A stretch of DNA of 5,583 nt from Candidatus Bathyarchaeota archaeon (GTDB lineage: Archaea > Thermoproteota > Bathyarchaeia > TCS64): assembly GCA_013619005.1 (NCBI GenBank), contig JABXKY010000002.1, positions 1 through 5,583 on the forward strand, given 5' to 3'. Shown here one piece after another: positions 5,422 through 5,583 of the stretch. The position numbers were made by a program, and so were the translations under genes. Positions within the stretch are counted from its first letter, which is position 1; each line of letters begins with the position of its first letter. The notes under the pieces were generated by a model. The model was not told the DNA's origin. It was given only the letters and a program-made list of their open reading frames with translations, and ran no database searches.

Positions 5422-5431
5422 TGCGCGCGTA
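5422..5431. repeat. CG-alternating tract 3 of the 3' intergenic region
   Basis: TGCGCGCGTA alternates for 10 bases, is preceded by a partial repeat (CTGCG at 5416-5420) and is followed by AATTATGG. It has the same CG-then-AT arrangement as the other tracts. Confidence 0.4.
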
Positions 5432-5434
5432 ATT

Positions 5435-5507
5435 ATGGATTGTTTTCTGGATAGGCTTCTTTATCAGCCTGCTAATTGTTCTTCTGGGGTTCGAAAATTA
5501 TAATTGA
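5435..5507 (+). pseudogene. Possible broken mini membrane-protein gene
   Basis: From TGG 5436 to TGA 5505-5507 one frame reads WIVFWIGFFISLLIVLLGF and then ENYN: an ideal single membrane helix with a short polar tail. That frame has a stop (TAA 5430-5432) just upstream and no ATG, GTG or TTG. The ATG at 5435 is in the other frame; with one fewer base in ATGGATT the helix would begin at that ATG. It may be a one-base insertion, a sequence error near a contig end, or chance in AT-rich DNA. Confidence 0.15.
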
Positions 5508-5515
5508 GGATAGTT

Positions 5516-5527
5516 ATGATTAATCAT
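5516..5527. promoter_or_regulatory. Perfect 12-base AT palindrome, candidate operator
   Basis: ATGATTAATCAT equals its own reverse complement, a form typical of sites bound by dimeric helix-turn-helix regulators. It is in the intergenic region near the contig end, probably upstream of a gene that is not included. No regulator can be assigned. Confidence 0.3.
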
Positions 5528-5565
5528 CCCTAAAAAACGGGTTAATTTAGGAAACTATATGGTCC

Positions 5566-5583
5566 CTGTCTCTTATACACATC
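5566..5583. other. Nextera/Tn5 mosaic-end sequencing adapter remnant
   Basis: The final 18 bases, CTGTCTCTTATACACATC, are identical to the start of the Nextera transposase adapter read-through. They are library sequence rather than genome and mark the end of the assembled contig. Nothing past about 5565 should be annotated as biological. Confidence 0.95.

Larger units (their letters stand above)
5297..5565. other. AT-rich intergenic region without an intact gene
   Basis: About 270 bases from the end of the cyclodeaminase-family gene to the adapter. Composition becomes clearly AT-richer than in the genes, apart from short CG-alternating tracts. It contains a T-run terminator, three CG tracts, AATTATAATT at 5496-5505, a 12-base palindrome at 5516-5527 and a hydrophobic reading frame that lacks a start. 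I found no tRNA, rRNA or CRISPR repeat. It is probably a terminator plus the promoter region of a gene beyond the contig end, possibly with a small RNA I cannot recognise. Confidence 0.6.

Noticed and set aside
5453..5470. Small hairpin AGGCT...AGCCT as a terminator or RNA element
   Set aside because: Only five pairs around an eight-base loop with no T-run after it; easily due to chance.
5486..5500. tRNA-like T-loop (GGTTCGAAA)
   Set aside because: The flanking bases cannot form the five-base T-stem, and no anticodon arm or acceptor stem is found upstream.
5435..5503. 22-codon frame from ATG 5435 to a TAA
   Set aside because: The product (MDCFLDRLLYQPAN...) has no recognisable features and is too short to support without conservation.
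1..5565. CRISPR array, transposon ends, defence or toxin-antitoxin cassette
   Set aside because: No regularly spaced repeats, terminal inverted repeats, transposase, integrase, nuclease or toxin-like genes are visible on either strand.

Overview
The window looks archaeal, from a fairly GC-rich genome. Two things suggest this: TATA-like boxes sit about 25-35 bases upstream of several starts with little or no leader, and the gene set is archaeal in flavour (an Obg/DRG-like TGS GTPase with a 'PKHKGT' N-terminal domain, a stand-alone mini zinc ribbon, a short cytoplasmic glycosylasparaginase-type hydrolase). I cannot fix the phylum; a Thermoplasmatota-like or related uncultured lineage is a guess. 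The last 18 bases (5566-5583) match the Nextera/Tn5 mosaic-end adapter, so this is the end of an assembled contig and the true genomic sequence probably stops near 5565.

Layout, left to right. 1-564 (+) is the C-terminal part of a D-2-hydroxyacid dehydrogenase, cut by the window edge. 603-1448 (+) is a two-domain GNAT acetyltransferase with its own TATA box. It converges on a two-gene minus-strand operon, and the stop codons share a TTAA. The operon, read leftward from 2817, is an Ntn-hydrolase asparaginase/glycosylasparaginase homologue (2817-1870) followed 8 bases later by an uncharacterised 138-residue protein (1861-1445). 2818-2915 is a divergent promoter region with a perfect 12-base CG palindrome. 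It drives a 41-residue zinc-ribbon miniprotein (2916-3041, +) on the other side. Next is a TGS-domain GTPase-like gene (3093-4262, +) with its own TATA box and a strong Shine-Dalgarno, then an ornithine cyclodeaminase/mu-crystallin family dehydrogenase (4307-5296, +) with a near-leaderless promoter. 5297-5565 is visibly AT-richer and holds no convincing intact gene. It has a T-run terminator, three further alternating purine-pyrimidine CG tracts and a 12-base palindrome.

Functionally, three enzymes (2-hydroxyacid dehydrogenase, asparaginase-type hydrolase, cyclodeaminase-family reductase) point to amino-acid and 2-oxo/2-hydroxy/imino-acid metabolism. They sit in separate transcription units, so a single pathway is only an inference. 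The GTPase and zinc ribbon look like a small information-processing or regulatory pair. I see no defence system, CRISPR array, rRNA, tRNA or transposon. The points most worth a second look are the substituted GTPase motifs, the hybrid active site of the asparaginase, the recurring intergenic CG tracts and the zinc-ribbon mini gene, which is short enough to be missed by gene callers.
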